A program made the translations under genes and the position numbers. The notes under the pieces were generated by a model. That model was not told the DNA's origin. It saw nothing but the letters and a program-made list of their open reading frames with translations, and ran no database searches. Source: Bdellovibrionota bacterium (GTDB lineage: Bacteria > Bdellovibrionota > Bdellovibrionia > Bdellovibrionales > Bdellovibrionaceae). From it: a stretch of 64,000 nt of DNA. The stretch is from NCBI GenBank assembly GCA_963170155.1, contig CAUJGP010000026.1, forward strand, positions 1 through 64,000, written 5' to 3'. Positions within the stretch are counted from its first letter, which is position 1, and every line of letters begins with the position of its first letter. Shown piece after piece: positions 35,775-47,160 of the stretch.

Positions 35775-36734
35775 ATGATGAATAGAGCTTTGCGACAACT
35801 CTTATTAGGATTATTTCTGCTTTCTGTGAATGTGGCAGGTGCTAAAACACAAACATTATGGATCTATGCTTCAGTGTACAAAGAATATCTCAGTGAGTTA
35901 GAGAAGGCTTTTGAAAAAAAACATCCTCAGATCGATGTACAGGTTTTTCAGGGAGGGTCGGAGAAACTGCAATCCAAGGTGGAAGCTGAAATTTTATCAA
36001 AAAAACCTCTTGCAGATATGGTCATGGTCTCCGGTCCCATTTGGGTGCAAGATCTTGAGGCGCGGGGACTGATTGCCGAGAGGCAGGGGCGTAAAGCTGT
36101 AGAGACGAATTATTATTCAGCAATGGTTTTAATCGCTCACAATCAGTTTCCTAAAGAAAAAAGACCGTCCCAATTTTCAGATTTATCTCGACCTGAATTT
36201 AAAAATTTAATTCAAATGGGAAGCCCTCTTGAATCGGGAACAGCCTTTATTGCGGTAAGCCTTTTGGCTGAAACTTTGGGATGGGACTACTTCAAGAAAT
36301 TGAAAGAGAATAAAATAGGCTCTAGTGGTGGAAATGCTACAGTCATTCAAAAAGTGGAATCCGGTGAAAAAAAAGTAGGTATGGTCCTCCTTGAAAATGC
36401 GCTGGCGGCGGTAGATAGAAAAAGCCCGATAGATATTATTTATCCCCAAGAGGGAACGATTTTGATTCCCAGTGTTCAAGCAATTCTAAAGCACTCTTCA
36501 CGTCAAGAGAGCGCTGCTCTCTTTGCTGATTTTGTATTGTCCCAAGAAGGACAAGAGATTTTAAGAAAGGGTTATATGTACAGCGTGCGCCAGGATGTCA
36601 AAGCTCCTGAAGGAGCTTTGAGCTTTGCTGAGTTAAACAAAAAAGCTCAGAGGTTTTCAGAAGTGCAAATGAAAGACATTGCCAGTAAAGCGAAATCAAT
36701 TAAAAAATCATTTCGCGAAATCATCATGGAATAA
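35775..36734 (+). CDS. ABC transporter periplasmic binding protein (iron(III)/thiamine type)
   Basis: The 319-residue protein has a signal peptide (MNRALRQLLLGLFLLSVNVAGA) and the fold of Fbp/ThiB-type binding proteins: LWIYASVYKEYLSELEKAF at the start, ADMVMVSGPIWVQDLEARGLIA, and the C-terminal LFADFVLSQEGQEIL. The ligand could be ferric iron, thiamine, or a phosphorylated sugar acid; no clear iron tyrosine pair settles this. Start chosen at ATG 35775 with GGAGG five bases upstream. The permease gene follows after four bases. Confidence 0.85.
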   Translation: MMNRALRQLLLGLFLLSVNVAGAKTQTLWIYASVYKEYLSELEKAFEKKHPQIDVQVFQGGSEKLQSKVEAEILSKKPLADMVMVSGPIWVQDLEARGLIAERQGRKAVETNYYSAMVLIAHNQFPKEKRPSQFSDLSRPEFKNLIQMGSPLESGTAFIAVSLLAETLGWDYFKKLKENKIGSSGGNATVIQKVESGEKKVGMVLLENALAAVDRKSPIDIIYPQEGTILIPSVQAILKHSSRQESAALFADFVLSQEGQEILRKGYMYSVRQDVKAPEGALSFAELNKKAQRFSEVQMKDIASKAKSIKKSFREIIME

Positions 36735-36738
36735 TTCG

Positions 36739-38355
36739 ATGACTTGGGTTGTTTTAGCCTTCATAGGTCTTATTTTTTTAGGGCCATTACTGGGAATCCT
36801 CAGCCAATCTCAGTGGAATCTCTTCATGGAGCAAATGAGTTCCACCAGTGTGCAAAAAAGTCTTTTAGTGACTTTGAGTTCAGCAGGCTTGAGTTCTTTG
36901 TTGGCAGTGGGGTTGGCGATCTACTTTGCTCGCTCTTTTGCTAAGAGGGAGTGGAGAGGGCGACGCTGGCAAAGGCTGATGATGATTTGCCCTTATTTGA
37001 TTCCGAATTTTATCGTTGCTAGCAGCTATGTGATGGCATGGAATCCAACGACGGGGTTGTTGAATGGTTTTTTCTTATTTCCGTTTGGTCTTTACGGTCA
37101 TTTTGGAATGACGATCTTATTCGCTGTCACTCATCTGCCACTGGCTTTTTTAATATTGGAAGAGAAGTTTCGAAAAATCGATCCTGCGTGGCGAGAATCC
37201 GCTCAGTTAGCGGGAGCTTCTGATGTTGCCATTTTTGCACGGATTGAGCTTCCTCTTTTGCTTCCTTCTTTGTTGAGTGCCTTTTCCCTTTGTTTTTCCC
37301 TCAGTATTTCTTCGTTTGCGATACCAGCTTGGATTGGAGCTCCTGATTATGTTTATCCACTGACCTATAAGATATACCAATCGCTGCAATTAGGAGGAGT
37401 TGAGGGAATTCCCGAGGCAGGAAGCTTATCGATTCTCTTATTACTGGTCACAATACCCGCCCTCTTGCTCAATTTTTTAGCCCACAAGAGAGAGAAGCGA
37501 CTTGTATTAGTTTCAGGTAAAGGTGCGAGGGCTGGAGTGATTGAAGATGGAAAGTTTTCTTTTTTGATTTTTCAAATACTCTTTTTTATTTACAACAGTT
37601 TGGCTTGGATAGCTCCCCTGGGGGTATTGGCTCTCAGCACTTTTGTAAGTCCTGGTTGTTTACAAGATCGAGGTCTTGAGTGTCTCAGCGAGGCTCATTT
37701 AGAAAGTTATAAATACGCTCTCTTTGATTTGAAAGAAACTCACCAAGCCATTGTGGGCAGCTTTTTATATGGAGGGGCTGCTGCGTTTGTTATTATTGTA
37801 ACAAGTCTCTTATCTTTAATGTTGTTTCACTCTTTAAAGAACCAAAAGCAAATTCTTGAATGGATGTATTCTCTGCCGCTGGCAACGCCTGGAATCATTT
37901 TAGCTCTGGGATTAATTGTTGTGGGGAGTGGCCGTTTTGGTTTTAGTATTTATAATACAGCATGGATTTTAATTTCCGCTTATGTGATTAAACACATGTC
38001 CCTTGCTTTTCTGCCTTTACGCATTGCTTTGTCGTCTCTTTCACCTTCCTTAGTTGAAGCTTCTCGGCTTGCAGGGGCTAATTCTCGAGAAACATGGCAG
38101 CGGATTTTAATTCCCTTATTGAAACCAGAAATTTTGGGAAGTTTTTTTCTAGTTTTTTTACCCATTCTCTCTGAACTCACAATGAGTGTGATGCTTGTGG
38201 GCCCCACGACCAAAAATCTGGGGGCCTTGATTTTTCAATTGCAAGATTACGCGGACCAATCTTCAGCCGCGGTTTTATCTATTTTTCTTGTCATTGTTAT
38301 CTTACTGATCAACGAGCTGACTCGATTACTAAGCCGTGGCAAGCTTGGCTACTGA
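36739..38355 (+). CDS. ABC transporter permease, fused two-domain FbpB/ThiP type
   Basis: Inner-membrane permease of 538 residues with about 12 helices in two homologous halves. Each half has an EAA loop: ESAQLAGASDVAIFARIELP in the first and EASRLAGANSRETWQRILIP in the second. This fused layout is typical of ferric-iron (FbpB/SfuB) and thiamine (ThiP) importers. Start ATG 36739 lies four bases after the binding-protein stop; a longer in-frame ORF overlaps that gene and lacks membrane character. The ATP-binding subunit is absent: the next gene is nrdB on the other strand. Confidence 0.88.
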   Translation: MTWVVLAFIGLIFLGPLLGILSQSQWNLFMEQMSSTSVQKSLLVTLSSAGLSSLLAVGLAIYFARSFAKREWRGRRWQRLMMICPYLIPNFIVASSYVMAWNPTTGLLNGFFLFPFGLYGHFGMTILFAVTHLPLAFLILEEKFRKIDPAWRESAQLAGASDVAIFARIELPLLLPSLLSAFSLCFSLSISSFAIPAWIGAPDYVYPLTYKIYQSLQLGGVEGIPEAGSLSILLLLVTIPALLLNFLAHKREKRLVLVSGKGARAGVIEDGKFSFLIFQILFFIYNSLAWIAPLGVLALSTFVSPGCLQDRGLECLSEAHLESYKYALFDLKETHQAIVGSFLYGGAAAFVIIVTSLLSLMLFHSLKNQKQILEWMYSLPLATPGIILALGLIVVGSGRFGFSIYNTAWILISAYVIKHMSLAFLPLRIALSSLSPSLVEASRLAGANSRETWQRILIPLLKPEILGSFFLVFLPILSELTMSVMLVGPTTKNLGALIFQLQDYADQSSAAVLSIFLVIVILLINELTRLLSRGKLGY

Positions 38356-38392
38356 CTTGCTCATGGCATTATGCCAAGTATCGATCAAAGCC

Positions 38393-39391
38393 TTAGAAGG
38401 CTTCATCAAAGGTGACATTCCCAGTAATTCCTGTTTGATAAGCTGAAACTCGCCGTTCAAAGAAGTTGGCGAGTTCTTGCATATCTTGCAATTCCATAAA
38501 TGGAAATGGATTTTTAACATGATAACGAGCTGGGATATGAAGGGCTTCGAGTCTTTGATCTGCAATGAATTGCAGATACTGTCGCATGTCTTTGGGAGAA
38601 AGACCTGCAACACCAAACTCCAAGATATCTTCTGCAAAAGCCATTTCACATTCAATGGCTTCGGCAATCATTTCGGTGATCATATCGTTCATCTGCTGAT
38701 TGAATAGATTCGGTTCCTCTTGCCGGGCGGTAGCAATCACTTCCATCGCGAAGTTGATATGCATACTTTCATCTCGAAAAACCCAGTTCGTTCCCGTAGC
38801 GAGGCCTGCAAGAAGCCCTTTGGATCTCAAAAAGTAAACATAAGCAAAAGCAGCGAAAAAGAACAAGCCTTCAATGCAACTGGCGAAGCAAATGAGATTC
38901 ATTAAAAATTTTCTTCGATCCTCAATCGTTTCAAGGCGTTGGAGGTTGTAAATAGAATCGATGTATTTAAAACAAAAATCCGCTTTGCGCTTGATGGAAG
39001 GGATATTGTCCACCGCCGCGAAGGCTTTCGCTCTTTCATCGGGGTGGGGAATATAGCTATCCAGCAAGGTGAGGTAAAACTGTACGTGAAGAGCTTCTTC
39101 AAAAAGCTGTCGTGACAGGTAGAGTCTTCCTTCGGGGGAGTTCACATGACGGTAAAGATTCAATACCAAATTGTTTCCCACAATGGAGTCTCCCGTCGCG
39201 AAGAAAGCGACAAGACGGTGAATCAAGTGCTTTTCAGAACGAGTCAACTTCGTATTGAGATCCACCAAGTCTGTGGAAAAATCCACTTCCTCGACCGTCC
39301 ACGTATTTTTGATCCCATTCTTGTACATTTCATAAAAGAGGGGGTATTTCATGGGTCTTAGGGTTAAATCGAAACCAGGATTTAATAACAT
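38393..39391 (-). CDS. nrdB: Ribonucleotide reductase class I, beta subunit
   Basis: Houses the radical cofactor of ribonucleotide reductase. The 332-residue protein has all metal ligands: Asp68, Glu99, His102, Glu174, Glu208, His211. Tyr106 in HVQFY is at the radical-tyrosine position, so it is class Ia-like rather than the Tyr-less chlamydial Ic type. Start ATG 39391 has AAGGAG seven bases upstream and follows nrdA by 17 bases. The C-terminal tail that docks to NrdA is short. Confidence 0.95.
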   Translation of the reverse strand: MLLNPGFDLTLRPMKYPLFYEMYKNGIKNTWTVEEVDFSTDLVDLNTKLTRSEKHLIHRLVAFFATGDSIVGNNLVLNLYRHVNSPEGRLYLSRQLFEEALHVQFYLTLLDSYIPHPDERAKAFAAVDNIPSIKRKADFCFKYIDSIYNLQRLETIEDRRKFLMNLICFASCIEGLFFFAAFAYVYFLRSKGLLAGLATGTNWVFRDESMHINFAMEVIATARQEEPNLFNQQMNDMITEMIAEAIECEMAFAEDILEFGVAGLSPKDMRQYLQFIADQRLEALHIPARYHVKNPFPFMELQDMQELANFFERRVSAYQTGITGNVTFDEAF

Positions 39392-39408
39392 ATTCAAGCT
39401 CCTTATGC

Positions 39409-41826
39409 TTATTGACAAGCTTCACAAAGTTCGGGGTTTTCAAGAGAGCAAGTCACAGCTTCTTGATCCGTGTAAATTTTTTCTGTTTGCTTCTTCACCG
39501 TGGCTTTATTGATATTGGTAGCAGGACGAGATCTTAAATAGTAAGTCGTCTTGAGTCCTCGCTTCCAAGCGTACATATACATTGATGACAGCTTTCCAAT
39601 GGTCGGGCTTTCAGAAAACAGATTCAAACTTTGGCTTTGATCGATATAAGGTCCACGATCCGCCGCCATATCAATGAGACTTTTCATGGGAACTTCCCAA
39701 ACAGTACGAAAGATCTCCTTGAGTTGAGGAGGGATACCCGAGAGGTTTTGTATACTCCCTTCGGCTAATTTGATTTCACTGCGAAGATCTTCATTCCACA
39801 GTCCCAGAGTTTTCAGCTCTCGCACCAAATATTTGTTGATCTGTAAAAACTCACCAGAAAGGGTTTCTCTTTTAAAGAGATTGGAAATCTGCGGTTCAAT
39901 AGCCTCATAACACCCAACCAAAGTGGCAATCGTAGCTGTAGGAGCAATGGCAATTAAAAGGGAATTGCGAAGTCCATGTTTTTTGATGCGCTCGCGGAGA
40001 AGATCCCATTTAGCCATTTGAGTGGGTGAGACTCCCCATAAATCCATTTGCAACTGACCTTGAGCCGCTCGTGTTTTTTCATAGCCTTGATGAGGTCCGT
40101 CTTTTTCAGCTAAATCAGCGCTTGTTGAAAGCGCATGAAAATAAATTTCCTCTTGAATTCGCGCTGACAGTTTTTGCGCTTCTGGAGAGTCAAAGGGAAG
40201 TTTGAGTTGAAAGAAAACATCTTGCAAACCCATCATGCCTAGACCCACAGGACGCCAGTGACGATTGGAACTTTCAGCAGTAGCAATAGGATAAAAGTTA
40301 ATATCGACCACTCGATCAAGATATTTTACAGCTGTTTTGACGGTCCGACCTAATTTATCAAAATCAAATTGGCCATCCACCACATGGCGCGAAAGATTCA
40401 CAGAACCAAGATTGCAAACGGCAGTTTCTTTATCGTTTGTGACTTCTAAAATTTCTGTGCACAGGTTCGAGAGATGAACAGTTGTTCCTGTCGTACCTGT
40501 TTGATTGCATTTTAAGTTGCTAGCATCTTTAAAGGTCATCCAGCCGTTTCCTGTTTGAGCTAGAGTTTTCATCATTCGAGAATAAAGATCCCGAGCTGAA
40601 ATTTGTTTCATGAACAGCTTTTTCTCTTCGGCTTCCAGATAAGCTTTTTCAAAGTCCTCTCCATAAAGATCGATCAACTCAGGAACTTGAGCGGGATCAA
40701 AGAGAGACCATGCTTGATCGGCCTCGACCCGTTTCATGAAAAGATCTGGAATCCAGTTTGCCAAGTTTAAATTATAAGTGCGTTTTGCTTCGTCGCCGGT
40801 GTTGTCTCGGAGCTCTAAAAATTCTTCAACATCAGCGTGCCAAGATTCAAGATACACACACGCGGCTCCTTTGCGTTTTCCCCCTTGATTCACCGCTGCC
40901 ACACTGGAGTCTAAAGTTTTAAGCCAGGGGATGACACCATTGGAATGGCCATTGGTACCACGAATCAGAGATCCACGAGAGCGCACACGGTGATAGGCAA
41001 GGCCAATGCCCCCTGCGTATTTGGAAAGGAGAGCCACATCCATATATTTTTCATAGATGGATCGCAAATCATCTTGAGGAGAGTCTAGAAGATAGCAAGA
41101 AGACATTTGGGGTCTCAACGTGCCAGAGTTGAAAAGCGTTGGCGTGGATGGCATGTAATCGAGAGATGAAATTAAATAGTAAAATTCAATCGCTTCTGTG
41201 ACCGTCGTGGAGAGCCCACAAGCCACTCGCATAAAGAAATATTGTGGAGTCTCAAAAACCTGTCGAGTAGTGGGGTTTTTGAGCAAGTAGCGATCATAAA
41301 TCGTCCGTAGCCCAAAATACTCAAAACGATCGGTACGATAAGGCTCAATAGCGGCACAAAGTTCGGCTTTGTGTTTTTCAACAAATTGAGCCGTTGCTTC
41401 TGCAATCAACCCCGCTTTTTTTCCAAAGGCGATACTATCGGCAAAGCTTTTGATTTTTTGAGATCGAACTTCTTCATCCACATAAGTGGCGAGTAAGCGT
41501 GCGGCTAATTTACTGTACTCAGGTTCTTCACTGATCAAAAGAGAAGCTGTTTGAATCGAAAGGTTATCAAGCTCTTTGGTTGCGGCACCGTCATAAAGAC
41601 CACTGATCGCCTTCGTCGCTACTCGCAGGGGATCTACTTGCGTTAGTCCCTGGCAGCACCCTCGTACGCGTTCTACAATTTTTGTAACGTCAACGGGTTC
41701 TAAAGAGCCATCTCTTTTCCGAACGCGCATGACATGAGGTTGATTATCCATTGCCGAAGCTTTGGTTTTGTTATTGATGTCGGGAGTTTCTGTCGTACTG
41801 ACAGGATTCAACTCGGTTTGATTCAT
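39409..41826 (-). CDS. nrdA: Ribonucleotide reductase class I, alpha subunit
   Basis: Reduces ribonucleoside diphosphates. The 805-residue protein starts with an ATP-cone (about 32-120: VRKRDGSLEPVD, then a helical block to KLAARLLATY), the allosteric activity switch. The barrel has the substrate Cys in SSCYLLDSP, the catalytic Cys-x-Glu in NLCTEIL, and the C-terminal redox pair CEACQ. Upstream is a strong ribosome site, AAGGAGG eight bases before the ATG, and a promoter with an overlapping palindrome (41981-42018). Confidence 0.96.
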   Translation of the reverse strand: MNQTELNPVSTTETPDINNKTKASAMDNQPHVMRVRKRDGSLEPVDVTKIVERVRGCCQGLTQVDPLRVATKAISGLYDGAATKELDNLSIQTASLLISEEPEYSKLAARLLATYVDEEVRSQKIKSFADSIAFGKKAGLIAEATAQFVEKHKAELCAAIEPYRTDRFEYFGLRTIYDRYLLKNPTTRQVFETPQYFFMRVACGLSTTVTEAIEFYYLISSLDYMPSTPTLFNSGTLRPQMSSCYLLDSPQDDLRSIYEKYMDVALLSKYAGGIGLAYHRVRSRGSLIRGTNGHSNGVIPWLKTLDSSVAAVNQGGKRKGAACVYLESWHADVEEFLELRDNTGDEAKRTYNLNLANWIPDLFMKRVEADQAWSLFDPAQVPELIDLYGEDFEKAYLEAEEKKLFMKQISARDLYSRMMKTLAQTGNGWMTFKDASNLKCNQTGTTGTTVHLSNLCTEILEVTNDKETAVCNLGSVNLSRHVVDGQFDFDKLGRTVKTAVKYLDRVVDINFYPIATAESSNRHWRPVGLGMMGLQDVFFQLKLPFDSPEAQKLSARIQEEIYFHALSTSADLAEKDGPHQGYEKTRAAQGQLQMDLWGVSPTQMAKWDLLRERIKKHGLRNSLLIAIAPTATIATLVGCYEAIEPQISNLFKRETLSGEFLQINKYLVRELKTLGLWNEDLRSEIKLAEGSIQNLSGIPPQLKEIFRTVWEVPMKSLIDMAADRGPYIDQSQSLNLFSESPTIGKLSSMYMYAWKRGLKTTYYLRSRPATNINKATVKKQTEKIYTDQEAVTCSLENPELCEACQ

Positions 41827-42423
41827 AGGTCTTTCCTCCTTGATTAAAAACGAACCCCTGATTCCTTCTTTTTCTTTAATAAAAAAGGAACCTTTATAGA
41901 GAGCCTTTGTTTAAGGTACTTAGTACTTCGCTGATTAAAGTTTTAAGAACTCGACCTTTTGAGAGTGCTCTCTCTGTGATCTACTAGATATAGTAGGGTG
42001 TTTCTTTTAAAACCTCAACAGTTAGGTGTTTTTATTTTAGTGTTTTAACAGATTAAGGCTCAACTTTTTTTTAAATTGAGTCAAAGTTTTCACGAAAAAT
42101 AAATTATTATCGCAAGGTGCGATGAAAATTATTGCACCACTTGAAGAAAATTATTGAATAACACCGCTCATCACTTCCATTTTTGAGGTGACAAGGCCTG
42201 GGACTTCGTTCAAAAGCGCATAAACGCTGTTCATTTTTTTATCAATATTCTTATAAATAAATTTTGAATAGAGGGTTGCTGTTGTAAAACTGCAAAAAAA
42301 TTTTGTTATCTGGCTCGAATCTCACTCTCACTTCGAAGAACACAACCTTCATTGGATTCGAACTGTAGAGACTTAATTTTTTGCAAGACTGAATAAACAT
42401 GGACAGTCATAAGGAGCAAAAGA
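41827..42423. other. Long divergent intergenic region between nrdA and the M1-like peptidase
   Basis: About 600 bases without a gene. The left third holds the nrdAB promoter. At 42116-42138 GGTGCGAT and ATTGCACC form an 8-bp hairpin with one G-T pair. AAAATTATTG repeats at 42125 and 42147, with a close copy at 42101, giving 22-24-base spacing, about two helical turns. AAGGAG before the ATG at 42424 serves the peptidase. Confidence 0.4.
41981..42018 (-). promoter_or_regulatory. nrdAB promoter with palindromic operator over the -10
   Basis: On the minus strand TTGAGG (42013-42018) and TACTAT (41990-41995) are exactly 17 bases apart. The -10 lies inside the perfect palindrome CTACTAGATATAGTAG (41981-41996). 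Its length and AT core resemble an NrdR box (about 11 of 16 positions of the usual consensus), but no second box at the normal spacing is seen, so the repressor is not certain. Confidence 0.55.
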
Positions 42424-44493
42424 ATGAGAGCCTTCCTCTGCTATTTCAGTTTCGCTATTTTTATTCAACAGTCTTTGATGAGCTTCGCCATTGCAGAAAG
42501 CTCCGTCTCATCGGCTCACAGTGCGAGGATGGAAAGCCTAGAGACTCAATTGCTCAGGAATGCTGTTTTAAGGGTTAAGCTTTTTCCTCAAGAACATCAA
42601 CTCGAAGCTCAAACTGATTTTTATTGGAACTCTCCACAAAAAACATTGAATTTTCAACTTCACTCTCAGTTGCAGATTGAAGCTAATGACAATTACGAGC
42701 TTCTGGCTCTCTCTCGCCGGGGTTTTGTTCAAAGTTATCAAGTTCGATTTCACAAACCTCAAGCCACTCTGACGTTACGGTATCGTGGAGAAATCCACGA
42801 ACCTATTCGAAATGGTGAGTCCCCCGGAGTGATCACAGACCAAGGGGTTTCTCTTCTTTCTGAGAGTTTTTGGCATCCGATGATTTCGGACACGGCTCCG
42901 TGGACCGTGGAAGTGGAGTTGCCTGATGCTCAGTGGAAGGTGATGATGCCAGGGGTGATGAGTTCTCTTGAAGGAAATCGTTTTCGCTTTCAAAGCTACA
43001 CTCCTACGAGTGATTGGTCCCTCGTTGCTGACCGTTATCATCAATTCCATCAGACAACGGCTTCGGGTCGATTGATTCAGGTTTGGCTTAAATCCAATGA
43101 CCCTCAACTCGCTCAATCTTATTTAGACCTTGTTCCTGCTTATATTGAAAATTACGCCCGCTTGATTGGGCCTTTTCCTTTTTCAGGGTATGCTGTGATT
43201 GAAAATACATTGGAAACAGGATATGCGTTTCCTGGTTTTACTCTATTGGGCCCTTCAGTGATTCGATTGCCTTTTTTATTGCGTTCAAGCCTTCCTCATG
43301 AGGTTCTTCATTCTTGGTGGGGCAATTCTGTTCTCGTGGCTTATGAGAGAGGAAACTGGTGTGAGGGGCTGACAACGTATATGGCGGACCGTGCTTATGC
43401 CATTGAAGATGGCAAAGGTTCTGAATACCGTCGCGCGAGTCTTCAAAATTTTCAGGACTTTGTCACGCATGAGAAAGATTTTCCCTTGCGGCGTTTTGTC
43501 AGTCGTAATGATCGGGGCACCCAAGCTGTGGGATATGGTAAATCCATGATGCTTTTTCAAATGCTCGAAAATTACCTTGGCTCTTCTACTTTTTCCTCAG
43601 CTCTTTCTCAGTTTTTCCATCAAAATCTTTGGAAAACTGTTGGTTTTGCAGATTTACAAAAAAGTTTTGAAGAAGAAGCACGCCAGTCCTTAGAAGCTTT
43701 TTTTAATCCTTGGTTGGATCAAACAGGAGCTCCTCAACTTTCAATCACTCATCTTGAAGAAAAAGATGGAGGCATTCGACTGGGTCTTCGACAGGAGCGC
43801 GCTTCTGGTGAAAACCCTTATCTTTTGCCCGTGCGAGTGAAGGTCTTTTTTGCCAATGAAGCGACTTCTGTTTTCTTGGTTCATTTAAAACAAGAAGAGC
43901 AAGAATTTGTTTTTTCTTTACCCCCTGCGGTGGGCCGTCCTCAGAAGCTATGGGTTGATCCTGATTTTGAAGTTTTTCGACGTCTTTATCCTGAAGAAAC
44001 TCCCTTTGCGATGTCGCAAATTCTGGGAGCCACAGAAACAATGACCGTTTCCATTCCTGGAGGTGATCCAGAGTCTTACAGGCAGTGGAGTCAGGCTTTG
44101 CAAGAGCTTTATCCTGCAAGACCGCTGCGCTTATTAACAGACCAAGATCCTTGGCCCTCACAAGGCCCTGTTTGGATCATTGGAAACACGAATGCTCATG
44201 CTCAAAAGTTTTCTGATTTATTACAAGCGCGGCAAATAAAAATAAAGGGCCACCAAATGAGTTATGGTGCAGCGATGACTTGGAGCCTTCCGCAGAGCGC
44301 TGTTTTTATAGGGGAGTCTCTTCAGGGACGTCCGGTGGTTTGGGTTTGGGCTGATAACACTCAGTCTTCCTCAGTGCTGATTCAAAAAATCAAACACTAT
44401 ACAAGTTTTTCTATTGTTGGATTTACCAACCAGAAAAATGATTTTAAGCAAACTTGGCCCATTCTTGCTTCACCTTTGATGAGAGTTTTTTAA
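42424..44493 (+). CDS. Secreted M1-like (gluzincin) metallopeptidase
   Basis: The 689-residue protein has a signal peptide (about 1-24), an N-terminal beta-rich domain (to about 215), and a gluzincin catalytic domain. Zinc ligands are in HEVLHSWWGN (about 292-301) with the third ligand Glu in NWCEGLTTYMAD, 17 residues after the second His. The usual GxMEN substrate loop is replaced by VIENTLETGYAFPG, so substrate handling may differ from standard aminopeptidase N. The final 170 residues are not an obvious ERAP-like domain. AAGGAG lies seven bases before the ATG. It would act in the periplasm or outside on peptides. Confidence 0.85.
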   Translation: MRAFLCYFSFAIFIQQSLMSFAIAESSVSSAHSARMESLETQLLRNAVLRVKLFPQEHQLEAQTDFYWNSPQKTLNFQLHSQLQIEANDNYELLALSRRGFVQSYQVRFHKPQATLTLRYRGEIHEPIRNGESPGVITDQGVSLLSESFWHPMISDTAPWTVEVELPDAQWKVMMPGVMSSLEGNRFRFQSYTPTSDWSLVADRYHQFHQTTASGRLIQVWLKSNDPQLAQSYLDLVPAYIENYARLIGPFPFSGYAVIENTLETGYAFPGFTLLGPSVIRLPFLLRSSLPHEVLHSWWGNSVLVAYERGNWCEGLTTYMADRAYAIEDGKGSEYRRASLQNFQDFVTHEKDFPLRRFVSRNDRGTQAVGYGKSMMLFQMLENYLGSSTFSSALSQFFHQNLWKTVGFADLQKSFEEEARQSLEAFFNPWLDQTGAPQLSITHLEEKDGGIRLGLRQERASGENPYLLPVRVKVFFANEATSVFLVHLKQEEQEFVFSLPPAVGRPQKLWVDPDFEVFRRLYPEETPFAMSQILGATETMTVSIPGGDPESYRQWSQALQELYPARPLRLLTDQDPWPSQGPVWIIGNTNAHAQKFSDLLQARQIKIKGHQMSYGAAMTWSLPQSAVFIGESLQGRPVVWVWADNTQSSSVLIQKIKHYTSFSIVGFTNQKNDFKQTWPILASPLMRVF

Positions 44494-44576
44494 AGTCCTG
44501 CAATCATTAATGCCATTCCTTTTTGCGAAATTGCATGTGGTTTGGCAAAGGTTGAAGTGCTTAATAGGGCATAATT

Positions 44577-44966
44577 TTAAGAGGAGCTTTGGACACTTTT
44601 AAATTTGATCCAGAGGCTGAGAGTCAGGCTAGTGAGTAGCATAATCATAAAACTCACATTTGAGTAAGCATGCCATTGAGCTCCCGTCGCTCCTAAAAGT
44701 TGACTCGAATTGAAGTCACCTTTCCATGAAAGGATGCGTAACAAGGTCACAGGAAGAACCGCTGTTATTAAAAACTGAAGACCTGAAAGTCCAATCAGTT
44801 TTTGAAAAAGACCTTTATAGCTTATTGTGGTTAGGGCCACGAACCAAAAAATTCCATTAGCCGCTAATGAGAGGGTTGCTTTTTCTGCTGGAAGCTTAAA
44901 AACTCCGATAACGAGAGGGATTGTCAAGGCTTGCAGGATAAAGAGCTGAAAAGGATTTTTAATCAT
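44577..44966 (-). CDS. Small four-helix membrane protein, unknown
   Basis: The 129-residue protein has four hydrophobic segments (about 8-24, 32-48, 58-78, 98-118) with short loops and a final charged SLWIKFKSVQ tail. Start ATG 44966 has AAAGGAG six bases upstream. No family is recognised and the gene stands alone between two convergently placed larger genes. Confidence 0.55.
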   Translation of the reverse strand: MIKNPFQLFILQALTIPLVIGVFKLPAEKATLSLAANGIFWFVALTTISYKGLFQKLIGLSGLQFLITAVLPVTLLRILSWKGDFNSSQLLGATGAQWHAYSNVSFMIMLLTSLTLSLWIKFKSVQSSS

Positions 44967-45207
44967 AGATTTCTCCTTTGATATTGAAAACATAAAGTAT
45001 GCTTAAAGTGCGAAGCTTCATCATTTCCGAATTGTTCACACTCTTTTCTTTATTCGTGTCTCAAACCTACGTTTCTCGCTTTTAATGAAGACTTATACAA
45101 GAATAAAAATGATTTGAATATTAAAACCATATTGAGTGGAGTATTTAACCCATGGCCTTTTACCTTATAAGGGATCAGTAAAGACTTTTTCTTTATTGGA
45201 ACTTTTT

Positions 45208-45247
45208 AAACTAAAAAAGAGCCCAGTAGGGCTCTCTTTTTTAGTTT
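45208..45247. terminator. Strong bidirectional terminator
   Basis: AGAGCCC (45218-45224), loop AGTA, GGGCTCT (45229-45235), flanked by A6 and T6 tracts; with a two-base bulge the stem extends to about 17 pairs. It suits the end of the collagen-like gene on the minus strand (stop at 45277) and would also work from the left. The rest of the 44967-45276 gap holds nothing I can name. Confidence 0.85.
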
Positions 45248-45276
45248 GAGAAAGAATCTCGGCTCTTGGTTCCCCT

Positions 45277-47160
<1,884 letters not shown>

